NCBI GenBank assembly: GCA_002840685.1
Contig: PHBU01000002.1
Coordinates: 186,001 to 250,000, forward strand
Source of the DNA: Chloroflexi bacterium HGW-Chloroflexi-6
GTDB lineage: Bacteria > Chloroflexota > Anaerolineae > Anaerolineales > Villigracilaceae
Length of the DNA stretch: 64,000 nucleotides
Direction of reading: 5' to 3'
Shown: in pieces, positions 43,453 to 50,432 of the stretch
How positions within the stretch are numbered: position 1 is the first letter of the stretch
How the letters are laid out: every line of letters begins with the position of its first letter
Translations under genes and position numbers: made by a program
Notes under the pieces: model-generated
Databases searched by the model: none
Seen by the model: only the letters and a program-made list of their open reading frames with translations
What the model was told of the DNA's origin: nothing

Positions 43453-45123
43453 TTACTCTGTCGAGAGCACTGCGCCTGTATCCGCGCTGGTCACAAAATG
43501 GGCATAACGCTTTAGCCACTTACTGCTTGTCTTTACCTTGAAAGGCGGCAGCGCTGCCAGTCTTTTTTGAATTTCCTCATCCGTTAAGCGGACGTTTAAT
43601 GTGCGGGCCATCAGATCCAATTCGATCATGTCACCCGGCTGAATGGCCGCGATCGGCCCACCCGCAGCCGCCTCCGGGGAAACATGCCCGATACAGGCCC
43701 CACGCGTGCCGCCGCTAAAACGACCGTCGGTGACCAGCGCGACTTTGTCGCCCAGGCCCATGCCCATGATGGCGCTGGTCGGCGAGAGCATTTCCTGCAT
43801 GCCCGGTCCGCCGCGCGGCCCCTCGTAGCGGATGACAACCACATCCCCGGCCTGCACTTCGCGCGCCATGATGCCTTTGATGGCCTCGTCTTGCGATTCG
43901 TAGATCCGTGCCGGGCCGGAAAATTTGATCATTGAATGTCCCACGCCGCCAGTCTTGACGACTGCGCCGTTGGGGGCCAGGTTGCCGAACAGCACGGATA
44001 GCCCGCCGTGGATCGAGTGCGGATTGTCAAAATGGCGGATGACTTCATCGTCCTTGATCTCGGCATCCTTGATCGATTCACCCAGGCTGACGCCCGAAAC
44101 GGTGATGCGGTCAAAGTGCAGCGAGTTGGTCCCGCGTTGGACTTCCTGCAAAATAGCGGGAATGCCTCCGGCGCGGTGAACATCTTCCATGTGCCATTTG
44201 CCTGAGGGGGAAACCTTGCACAGGTGCGGAACCCGTTCCGACACCATGTTGATGCGCGCCATCGGGTAATCCAGCCCGGCTTCGTGGGCGATCGCCAGTG
44301 TATGCAGCACGGTGTTGGTCGAACCGCCCATCGCCATGTCCAGCGCGAAGGCATCGTCCAGCGCTTCGGCGGTGACAATGTCACGCGGTTTGATCTGGCG
44401 CTCGATCAGATCCATGATGCGCCCGGCGGCTTTGCGTGCCAGTTCTTCGCGTTCGGGGGTCTTGGCCAGCGCAGAACCGTTGTAGGGCAGGGCCAGTCCC
44501 AGGGCTTCCATCAGGCAGTTCATGCTGTTGGCTGTAAACATGCCGGAGCACGATCCGCACGAAGGACAGGCGAAATCTTCAAGCAGTTTCAGGCGCGCGG
44601 CGTCGATTTTTCCGCTGGCGAAGGCGCCAACGCCTTCGAAGACTGAGATCAGGTCGATTTTTTCACCGTCCGGGGTGCGCCCGGCGGCCATCGGGCCACC
44701 CGAAATAAAAATCGCCGGGATGTTGACCCTGGCCGCAGCCATCAACATACCCGGAACGATTTTGTCGCAGTTGGGAATGCACACCATGCCGTCGAACTGG
44801 TGCGCTTCCATCATGGTTTCCACGCAGTCGGCGATCAACTCGCGCGACGGCAGGGAAAATTTCATACCAGAATGCCCCATGGCGATGCCATCATCGACGC
44901 CGATGGTGTTGAACTCGAATGGAACCGCTCCGGCGGCGCGCACGGCATCCTTGATCAGCTTGCCAAAATCTTGCAGGTGAACATGCCCGGGGACAATATC
45001 CACGTATGAGTTGACGATTGCCACAAAAGGCTTGTCCATGTCGGCATCGGTGACGCCGGTAGCCTTGAGTAAAGCCCTGTGCGGGGCGCGCTCAAAGCCT
45101 GATTTGATCGTTGAAGAACGCAT
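43453..45123 (-). CDS. ilvD: Dihydroxy-acid dehydratase
   Basis: 556 aa. Iron-sulfur ligands in '[20 protein letters not shown]' and '[20 protein letters not shown]', plus '[20 protein letters not shown]' and '[20 protein letters not shown]' as usual. Dehydrates dihydroxy acids to 2-oxoisovalerate and 2-oxo-3-methylvalerate. First structural gene of the supercluster; preceded by the tandem attenuator region and a GGGAG ribosome site. Confidence 0.95.
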   Translation of the reverse strand: MRSSTIKSGFERAPHRALLKATGVTDADMDKPFVAIVNSYVDIVPGHVHLQDFGKLIKDAVRAAGAVPFEFNTIGVDDGIAMGHSGMKFSLPSRELIADCVETMMEAHQFDGMVCIPNCDKIVPGMLMAAARVNIPAIFISGGPMAAGRTPDGEKIDLISVFEGVGAFASGKIDAARLKLLEDFACPSCGSCSGMFTANSMNCLMEALGLALPYNGSALAKTPEREELARKAAGRIMDLIERQIKPRDIVTAEALDDAFALDMAMGGSTNTVLHTLAIAHEAGLDYPMARINMVSERVPHLCKVSPSGKWHMEDVHRAGGIPAILQEVQRGTNSLHFDRITVSGVSLGESIKDAEIKDDEVIRHFDNPHSIHGGLSVLFGNLAPNGAVVKTGGVGHSMIKFSGPARIYESQDEAIKGIMAREVQAGDVVVIRYEGPRGGPGMQEMLSPTSAIMGMGLGDKVALVTDGRFSGGTRGACIGHVSPEAAAGGPIAAIQPGDMIELDLMARTLNVRLTDEEIQKRLAALPPFKVKTSSKWLKRYAHFVTSADTGAVLSTE

Positions 45124-45150
45124 AAATTAGTGCTCCCTGAAATGAGTATG

Positions 45151-45181
45151 AAAAAAGCCGCCCGTTGGTGATTGGGCGGCT
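45151..45181 (-). terminator. Attenuator terminator 2, upstream of ilvD
   Basis: Minus strand AGCCGCCC - 10 base loop - GGGCGGCT followed by TTTTTT. It lies between the second BCAA leader peptide and the ilvD RBS. The 5' arm and loop (CCAATCACC) can instead pair with GGTGGTTGG at 45231-45239, inside leader peptide 2. Confidence 0.8.
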
Positions 45182-45214
45182 CTTATCTTGCTTGATTGTG
45201 TGCTTTTTCAGCCA

Positions 45215-45313
45215 CTATCCTCGCGCCATTCCAACCACCATCGTGCTCTCCCGCTTAAGCAGGAGGACGGTAATCAAAATTACTACGAGGTAAAACAAGG
45301 AATGTGGGTTCAT
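45215..45313 (-). CDS. Leader peptide 2 of the ilv-leu cluster, 32 aa
   Basis: Too short for the ORF track. ATG at 45313 preceded by CAGGAAACC. Translation has a dense branched-chain run 'LVVILITVLLL' (residues 9-19), then 'KRESTMVVGMARG' and TAG. The possible antiterminator arm GGTGGTTGG (codons 26-28) begins about seven codons after the BCAA run, so a ribosome stalled on these codons would leave it free, and a ribosome reaching the stop would cover it. This is the geometry of classical ribosome-mediated attenuation. A small membrane peptide is the alternative reading, but the flanking hairpins favour attenuation. Confidence 0.75.
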   Translation of the reverse strand: MNPHSLFYLVVILITVLLLKRESTMVVGMARG

Positions 45314-45332
45314 GGTTTCCTGAAATTTGTTA

Positions 45333-45367
45333 GTAAGAAAAGAGCCGCCCTGTGGTTGGGCGGCTCT
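45333..45367 (-). terminator. Attenuator terminator 1
   Basis: Minus strand AGAGCCGCCC - AACCACA - GGGCGGCTCT (10 bp perfect) followed by TTTCTTA. Its 5' arm plus loop, GCCGCCCAACC, is complementary to GGTTGGGCAGGC at 45400-45411 in leader peptide 1 (11 pairs with one bulged A), giving a mutually exclusive antiterminator. Confidence 0.8.
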
Positions 45368-45386
45368 GGCTACTTTCTACCTTGCA

Positions 45387-45491
45387 CTAGTGTGCTTTTG
45401 CCTGCCCAACCTGAATGAAGCTCTCAAGGATGATACCCAGGAGAACTACAATAATAATAACTACAAGGGACAGGCTGTAAACGTTTTCCAT
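45387..45491 (-). CDS. Leader peptide 1 of the ilv-leu cluster, 34 aa
   Basis: Too short for the ORF track. ATG 45491 to TAG 45387. The core 'LVVIIIVVLLGIIL' (residues 9-22) is almost entirely Val, Ile and Leu codons, all three products of the downstream genes. There is no clear Shine-Dalgarno site, and the predicted transcription start lies only a few bases before the ATG, so leaderless translation is likely. Codons 26-31 contain the antiterminator arm GGTTGGGCAGGC. Stalling on any of the three charged tRNAs would favour read-through of terminator 1. Confidence 0.8.
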   Translation of the reverse strand: MENVYSLSLVVIIIVVLLGIILESFIQVGQAKAH

Positions 45492-45501
45492 AATTCGCCC
45501 G

Positions 45502-45530
45502 ATGATAAGGTTTAGACAACTTTCTGTCAA
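45502..45530 (-). promoter_or_regulatory. Promoter of the ilv-leu supercluster
   Basis: Minus strand TTGACA (6/6), 17 bp spacer, TATCAT (5/6). The -10 box ends 10 bases before the ATG of leader peptide 1, so the expected start of transcription is at or within a few bases of that codon. Confidence 0.8.
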
Positions 45531-45557
45531 TTCAGTTATCTAAATTTTATGCTTTCT

Positions 45558-46223
45558 TTATGCTGTGTGCTGCTCCACAAAAATATAACGCGCAACGGCA
45601 AATCCCAGGGTAACCAATTGGCCGCCAACTTCGACGCTGATGGTCTGGTTAAAAGGCAGGATTTCACCGAGAGTGGCCTGCGCGCCGGGCATCATTTTTT
45701 TCTCTTCGAGAAAAGCCAGCAAGGGCGGATTTTCCTCTGCCAATTCGTGGACGCGGCGGATGGTAACTTTTTGTCCGCTGGCGAGTTGGGTGAGCGGAAC
45801 CCAGTCTGCGACGGCGGCTTCGCAGCCCGGCAGCGGGTTGCCGTGTGGACAGGTCTGCGGCCTGCCCAACTCTTCGTACACGGCCGCTTCGGCTTCGGGT
45901 GAAATGGCATGCTCCAGGTGATGGGCTTCGCCGTGCAATTTCGACCAGGGCAGCATGCGCAGCATCATCCACTCCATCAGCATGTGGCGGCGCATGACAT
46001 CTTTGGCCGAGACCCATCCGTGCTCGGTCAGGTGGGTGCCGTGATCATCCATGGTGATCAGCCCATCGCGTGTCATCCGTTTCAGGGTGTTTGTCACGGT
46101 TGGCGATGTGACACCGATCAACTCGGCCAAACGCGCGCCGACGATCGGCTCACCATCTCGTTCGAGAACATAGAGCAAAGATAAGTAATCCTCTATCGTT
46201 TGGCTAAGTTTATTTTGTTCCAT
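45558..46223 (-). CDS. DtxR/MntR-family metal-dependent transcriptional repressor
   Basis: 221 aa. N-terminal winged helix 'QTIEDYLSLLYVLERDGEPI' and 'VTSPTVTNTLKRMTRDGLIT', metal-binding/dimerisation domain with 'RRHMLMEWMMLRML' and 'HGEAHHLEHAISPEAEAAVY' (H-x-x-E-H), then a C-terminal SH3/FeoA-like domain ('ILPFNQTISVEVGGQLVTLG'). Divergent from feoAB, with a perfect palindrome between, so it most likely represses iron uptake when Fe(II) is plentiful. Mn-type regulation is possible but less fitting next to feo. Confidence 0.92.
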   Translation of the reverse strand: MEQNKLSQTIEDYLSLLYVLERDGEPIVGARLAELIGVTSPTVTNTLKRMTRDGLITMDDHGTHLTEHGWVSAKDVMRRHMLMEWMMLRMLPWSKLHGEAHHLEHAISPEAEAAVYEELGRPQTCPHGNPLPGCEAAVADWVPLTQLASGQKVTIRRVHELAEENPPLLAFLEEKKMMPGAQATLGEILPFNQTISVEVGGQLVTLGFAVARYIFVEQHTA

Positions 46224-46274
46224 TGTTCCGCCTTTTTTGTGACATTTATCATGCCCTGCAAAATCAATATCGAT

Positions 46275-46299
46275 TATACTAATTATAAATATTAGTATA
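46275..46299. promoter_or_regulatory. Palindromic operator candidate between dtxR-like gene and feoA
   Basis: TATACTAAT-N7-ATTAGTATA, perfect 9 bp half sites. Size and AT-rich core are like DtxR/MntR/IdeR sites. It lies 52 bp from the regulator start and 100 bp from feoA, suiting control of both promoters. Confidence 0.7.
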
Positions 46300-46330
46300 C
46301 GCTAAATAAAACCATTGATTAATAATTATA

Positions 46331-46359
46331 CCCGTCCCGGTCACAACTGTGACCACGGG
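46331..46359 (+). other. Hairpin in the feoA 5' leader
   Basis: CCCGT-CCC-GGTCACA-AC-TGTGACC-ACGGG: two stacked stems with a 3 base bulge. Could be an RNA structure or a second protein-binding palindrome (GGTCACAACTGTGACC). Not followed by a T run. Confidence 0.45.
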
Positions 46360-46398
46360 CATTATAGCAAACCTTTCAACTGGTATTCTGGAGAAATC

Positions 46399-46647
46399 AT
46401 GCCGTTCAAACCCAATGCTATTTTTCTCTCTGAAATTAACACTGGCGAAAGCGCATTTGTCTTGGATTTTTCAAACGGACAGGGCATTGCCGGTCGTTTG
46501 ACCTCGCTCGGTTTTACCCCCGGCGTGGAAGTCAAAATGACCCAAAATTTTGGACGCGGCCCTTTGATCGTGACCGTGCGTGGCACGCGGGTCGCGCTCG
46601 GGCGCGGTGAGGCGGCTAGGATCTGTGTCCAACGGAGCCTTGAATGA
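46399..46647 (+). CDS. feoA: Ferrous iron transport protein A
   Basis: 82 aa from the ATG at 46399 (TGGAGAAATC upstream). SH3-like FeoA fold: 'GIAGRLTSLGFTPGVEVKMT', 'GRGPLIVTVRGTRVALGRGE' and 'AARICV'. Small cytoplasmic partner of FeoB. Its stop overlaps the feoB start (ATGA). Confidence 0.92.
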   Translation: MPFKPNAIFLSEINTGESAFVLDFSNGQGIAGRLTSLGFTPGVEVKMTQNFGRGPLIVTVRGTRVALGRGEAARICVQRSLE

Positions 46648-48680
46648 GCGGGGAATGTCACGATGTTGCACCGGATACAACAACTGTAAAAAGGGTTGGC
46701 CTGCCGATGATTGCTTTGGCTGGCCAACCGAACATGGGTAAATCAACCCTCTTTAATCTGTTGACCGGGCTGAACCAGCATGTGGGCAATTGGCCGGGCA
46801 AAACCGTCGAGCGCCGCGAAGGCAACTTCAGCATGGATGGCAGCGAGTACAACCTGGTCGATTTGCCGGGAACCTATAGCCTGACTGCCAACTCTCCTGA
46901 AGAAGTGATTGCGCGCGAGTTTATCCTGCGCGAATCGCCGGATGTGGTTGTGGCGGTCGTCAGCGCGGCCAACCTGGAGCGCAGCCTGTACCTGGTTTCC
47001 GAGCTGATCTGCCTGCCTGTCCGCCTGGTGGTTGCGCTCAATATGATGGATGTGGCTGCCGGAGAAGGATTGATCGTCGAGCCGGAGGTGCTTGAAGCCG
47101 CCCTGGGTGTGCCGGTCGTCCCGATCACGGCGACCAAGGCCAAGGGTATCCGGGAACTGCTTTACATCGTCCGCAAAACTTTGGATGGAAAAATCCAACA
47201 CTGCCCGCGTTTGCCTGAAATCCGCGCGGACCACCGCGACGCCCTCGACCAGGTGCTTTCATTGCTGGCCGGGCGCGTTCCCGCGCCTTACCCGCCCGAA
47301 TGGATCGCGCTCAAGCTGCTGGAAGGCGATATCGAAGTGACGCGCACCATGCAAACGGCTTTGCCCGTTGAAACCTGGACGGCGGTCCACGCCATTCTCG
47401 TCCAGCACGACGATGCCATGCTGGCAGTCGCTTCGGGCCGTTACGAGTGGGTCGGGCGGATGGTGCGGGCGGCGGTCGTGCGGCCCCGTCTCGGGCAGAT
47501 CAGCCTGACCGAACGTCTGGACCGCGTTGCCGCGCACCCGGTTTGGGGCCTGTTCGTGCTGGCAGGGATTTTGGGACTGGTTTTCTGGCTGACCTTCACG
47601 GTTGGTGCACCCCTGCAAGAATGGCTGGATGTGGTTGTTGTTGGTGGGATTTCCGATCTGGCATCAACCGTCCTGGCTGGCGCTCCCTGGTGGGTCAGCG
47701 GCCTGATCGTGGACGGGATCATCGGCGGGGTTGGCTCGGTGCTGACCTTCCTGCCGATCCTGGTGATCTTTTTTGCCGCTTTCGGCCTGCTCGAAGATGT
47801 CGGTTATATGGCGCGCGCGGCCTATGTGATGGACAACTTGATGCATCTGATGGGCCTGCACGGCAAATCTTTCCTGCCGCTTTTTCTCGGGTTTGGCTGT
47901 AACGTGCCCTCGATCATGGGTACGCGCGTGATCGACTCGTGGCCGGCGCGCCTGCTGACGATTTTGATCGCCCCGCTTGTGCCTTGCACGGCGCGCATGG
48001 CGGTGGTGGCCTTCCTGGCCCCAGCCTTTTTTGGCAAAAATGCTTTGTGGGTGACGTGGGGCTTGGTGATTTTCTCGCTCGCAACCCTGGTCGGGCTGGG
48101 AACGGTTTTGAATCGTGTCCTGTTCAAAGGGGAGCGCTCGGCTTTTATCATGGAAATGCCGCTTTATCACATCCCGAACTGGCGCACGGTGGGATTACTG
48201 GTCTGGGGGCGCGCGATCTCGTTCGTCAAAAAGGCGGGCACAGTGATTTTGGCCATTTCGGCTGTCATCTGGGCGCTTTCGGTCTTGCCTGGCGGCGATA
48301 TTGAAACCAGCTACCTGGCCCAATTTGGAAAATTTTTCGAGCCGGTTGGGCGTTTGATGGGCTTCGACTGGCGCTTGACGGTGGCCCTGCTGACGACTTT
48401 CCCGGCCAAAGAGAACGCGATCGCCACTTTGGGCGTGCTCTACGGTGGCGCGAGCGAATCCGGGCTGGCGGTGGCGCTGACCCAGTCGTTCTCGACAGCC
48501 ACGGCGATCTCTTTCCTGGCTGTGACCATGCTCTTCGTGCCCTGCCTGGCGACGGTGGCGGTGATCAAGCAGGAAACCAATTCGTGGCGCTGGACACTGA
48601 CCAACGTTGCCATGTTCCTGGTGATCTCGATCCTGGCGGGCATCCTGATCTACAATGCAGCGCTGTGGATGGGGCTTTAA
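46644..48680 (+). CDS. feoB: Ferrous iron transporter FeoB
   Basis: 678 aa. N-terminal G domain: G1 'ALAGQPNMGKSTLFNLLTG', 'GNWPGKTVER' (switch I), G3 'LVDLPGTYSL', G4 'ALNMMD'. Helical GDI-like spacer follows, then the membrane part from about residue 285 with Gate motifs ('GFGCNVPSIMGTRVI', 'PCTARMAVVAFL', 'LTTFPAKENAIATLG'). Imports Fe(II) across the inner membrane. Third gene of feoABC follows 2 bp later. Confidence 0.95.
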   Translation: MSGECHDVAPDTTTVKRVGLPMIALAGQPNMGKSTLFNLLTGLNQHVGNWPGKTVERREGNFSMDGSEYNLVDLPGTYSLTANSPEEVIAREFILRESPDVVVAVVSAANLERSLYLVSELICLPVRLVVALNMMDVAAGEGLIVEPEVLEAALGVPVVPITATKAKGIRELLYIVRKTLDGKIQHCPRLPEIRADHRDALDQVLSLLAGRVPAPYPPEWIALKLLEGDIEVTRTMQTALPVETWTAVHAILVQHDDAMLAVASGRYEWVGRMVRAAVVRPRLGQISLTERLDRVAAHPVWGLFVLAGILGLVFWLTFTVGAPLQEWLDVVVVGGISDLASTVLAGAPWWVSGLIVDGIIGGVGSVLTFLPILVIFFAAFGLLEDVGYMARAAYVMDNLMHLMGLHGKSFLPLFLGFGCNVPSIMGTRVIDSWPARLLTILIAPLVPCTARMAVVAFLAPAFFGKNALWVTWGLVIFSLATLVGLGTVLNRVLFKGERSAFIMEMPLYHIPNWRTVGLLVWGRAISFVKKAGTVILAISAVIWALSVLPGGDIETSYLAQFGKFFEPVGRLMGFDWRLTVALLTTFPAKENAIATLGVLYGGASESGLAVALTQSFSTATAISFLAVTMLFVPCLATVAVIKQETNSWRWTLTNVAMFLVISILAGILIYNAALWMGL

Positions 48681-48682
48681 CC

Positions 48683-48931
48683 ATGCTTGAACGCCTGATG
48701 AATGAAATCCGCGCAGGCGGGCCGCTCGATGCGTCCAAACTGGCGGCGCAGCTTGATACCAGCCCGCAAATGATCGAAGCCATGCTCGAACATCTGCGCC
48801 GCTCCGGCTTTCTGCGCGCCTACGAAAGCGGCTCCTGTTCGGATGCCTGCCAGGGATGCAGCCTGAATGGCTTTTGCGACCCCGATAAAAAACGCTCGAC
48901 CATGCAGATCTGGCGCTACGATGAGAAATGA
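48683..48931 (+). CDS. FeoC-like winged-helix protein with Cys cluster
   Basis: 82 aa from the ATG at 48683, 2 bp after feoB; the longer track ORF overlaps feoB. Winged-helix start 'LERLMNEIRAGGPLDASKLA' and 'SPQMIEAMLEHLRRSGFLRA', then 'CSDACQGCSLNGFC', four cysteines as in FeoC-type [Fe-S] or redox-sensing loops. FeoC proteins protect or regulate FeoB; assignment rests on size, fold and position. Confidence 0.8.
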   Translation: MLERLMNEIRAGGPLDASKLAAQLDTSPQMIEAMLEHLRRSGFLRAYESGSCSDACQGCSLNGFCDPDKKRSTMQIWRYDEK

Positions 48932-48946
48932 TCGCTAGAAAAGAAT

Positions 48947-48996
48947 CCGCCGGGCCTTTGAGCGAGCAGTTTTCTGCATTCTCAATGGCCCGGCGG
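48947..48996 (+). terminator. Terminator-like hairpin after the feo operon
   Basis: CCGCCGGGCC (48947-48956) / GGCCCGGCGG (48987-48996), 10 bp perfect, with an inner GCAG-TTTT-CTGC. The loop includes TTCTGCATTCTC, similar to the repeat in carA/carB. Confidence 0.65.
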
Positions 48997-49026
48997 TCAA
49001 TTTAAATTGCATTGACGACAATTTCG

Positions 49027-49779
49027 CTATGTTTCAGGCGCCATCCAGGGGCAGATGCGGCGCTCCAACCAGTCCACACTGAAATACATTCCCAAACCCA
49101 AAAAGGACATCGCCATCACCCCGGCATACATGGCCGGGTAGTTGAGCAGGGTGCTGCCCTGGAAATAGATGTAGTATCCCAGCCCGCGCGTGGTTGCAAA
49201 CAGTTCAGCAATGTATAACACCGCAACGGCTGTCCCAACCGATTGGCGCAAGGCGGTCAGGATGGCGGGCAGGCTGGCAGGCAGGTAAACGAAGCGGAAC
49301 AAGGCGCGCCGCCCCGCGCCGAGGCTGCGCACCGATTGGATCAATTCCGGTCGCAGGTTGGCGGCCTGGTCGCGCACAAGCACCAGGATCTGGAAGAACA
49401 GAATGATGAAAATGATAAATATTTTGGATGTATCACCAATCCCAAAAAAGAGCAGGATGATGGGCACAAAAACCACTTTCGGGATGGGATAAAGCAGGTA
49501 GATCAGCGGCGCAAACAGGCGGTCGAATCTCTTTGACTGGCCGAGCGCCAGCCCGGCAGGGGATGCCGTCAAAATGGCGAGAGCCGTCCCCGCCAGGACT
49601 CGCCACAGGCTGACCATGAAATGCGATAGCAAAGCCCCGTTGATCAGGTCGCGCCAGAAAACGAAAAAAACTGTCAGCGGGGAGGGCAGGATTGGATGGT
49701 TGATCAACCAGGCGAAAACCTGCCAGACCAACAGAATGATCAGGAACGAGAAAAGCAGGTCGCGGCGGTGGATTTTCAT
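49027..49779 (-). CDS. ABC transporter permease (SsuC/TauC type)
   Basis: 250 aa from the ATG at 49779, overlapping the PHP gene stop by 4 bases. Six or so transmembrane helices; EAA loop region 'RDQAANLRPELIQSVRSLGA' followed by 'RFVYLPASLPAILTALRQSV' typical of nitrate/sulfonate/taurine-type permeases. N-terminal 'HPILPSPLTVFFVFWRDL' also fits. No ATPase or binding protein follows on this strand inside the window, so it is an orphan permease here; its partners may be elsewhere. Confidence 0.87.
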   Translation of the reverse strand: MKIHRRDLLFSFLIILLVWQVFAWLINHPILPSPLTVFFVFWRDLINGALLSHFMVSLWRVLAGTALAILTASPAGLALGQSKRFDRLFAPLIYLLYPIPKVVFVPIILLFFGIGDTSKIFIIFIILFFQILVLVRDQAANLRPELIQSVRSLGAGRRALFRFVYLPASLPAILTALRQSVGTAVAVLYIAELFATTRGLGYYIYFQGSTLLNYPAMYAGVMAMSFLGLGMYFSVDWLERRICPWMAPET

Positions 49780-50432
49780 GGGCGTTTCACCCATCCCAGC
49801 TCTTTGGCCGTGACCGCGAATCGCGACGCAAAGTGGATCAGCGGGCTCGAAAGGCGGGTGCGGTGCTGTGCGTCTCGCAGTGCTGATTTGAGCGTTTCTG
49901 CGTTATGGAAGTTTTCCAACACGGTGACAGCGCGCCCCAGTTCGCGGAGGGTGTGGGCATCCGAACCAACCGTGCCGAGCAGGTTGTGCTGGCTTGCAAA
50001 CTCGGCGGCAAGCTGGTTCTCGCGCTCAAAGATGCAGCGCGCGTTGAATATCTCGACCGCATCGACCAACGGGGCGATTGCGAGCAGATGTTCCAACTGC
50101 CAGCCGCGGTGCCCATCGAAGGGGTGCGATACGCTGATGAAGGCTCCCTGCGCCCGCAAGCGGCGGATGGCCTCGAGCGGGGGCAGCCGGGCCGGAACTT
50201 CCTCGCTGACGAAGGCGGCCAGCAATTCTCCCTGTGTGGTCAGCACTTCCTCGCCAACGATGACCAGTTCCGGGTCGAGCTTTTGGGCGGCCAGCGCACC
50301 GCCAATGCTGTTGTGGTCGGTGACCACCAGCCGGGTGATGCCCTTTGCGCGGGCGGCCTGTACCAGTGTTTCAGGGCGGGTCAGGCTGTCTTTGGAGTAG
50401 ATGGTGTGACAATGGAATTCGAGGGTTAACAT
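49776..50432 (-). CDS. PHP-domain phosphoesterase/hydrolase
   Basis: 218 aa from the ATG at 50432 (overlapping the MBOAT stop by one base); the track ORF extends into MBOAT. Metal-binding motifs of the PHP fold: 'FHCHTIYSKDS' (H-x-H), 'LVVTDHNSIGG' (D-H-N), 'GEEVLTTQGEL', 'ISVSHPFD', and 'GTVGSDAHTL' (D-A-H). Such proteins include histidinol phosphatase-like and oligoribonucleotide or nucleoside monophosphate phosphatases; substrate unknown. Coupled to genes on both sides. Confidence 0.88.
   Translation of the reverse strand: MLTLEFHCHTIYSKDSLTRPETLVQAARAKGITRLVVTDHNSIGGALAAQKLDPELVIVGEEVLTTQGELLAAFVSEEVPARLPPLEAIRRLRAQGAFISVSHPFDGHRGWQLEHLLAIAPLVDAVEIFNARCIFERENQLAAEFASQHNLLGTVGSDAHTLRELGRAVTVLENFHNAETLKSALRDAQHRTRLSSPLIHFASRFAVTAKELGWVKRP

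Noticed and set aside
45188-45515. Plus-strand ORFs of 76 and 62 aa over the ilvD leader
   Set aside because: They are antisense to the two leader peptides and attenuator hairpins and have no ribosome site or family.
45124-45560. T-box riboswitch upstream of ilvD
   Set aside because: No T-box-like conserved element (AGGGTGGNACCGCG) is present; the leader ORFs with BCAA runs explain the hairpins better.
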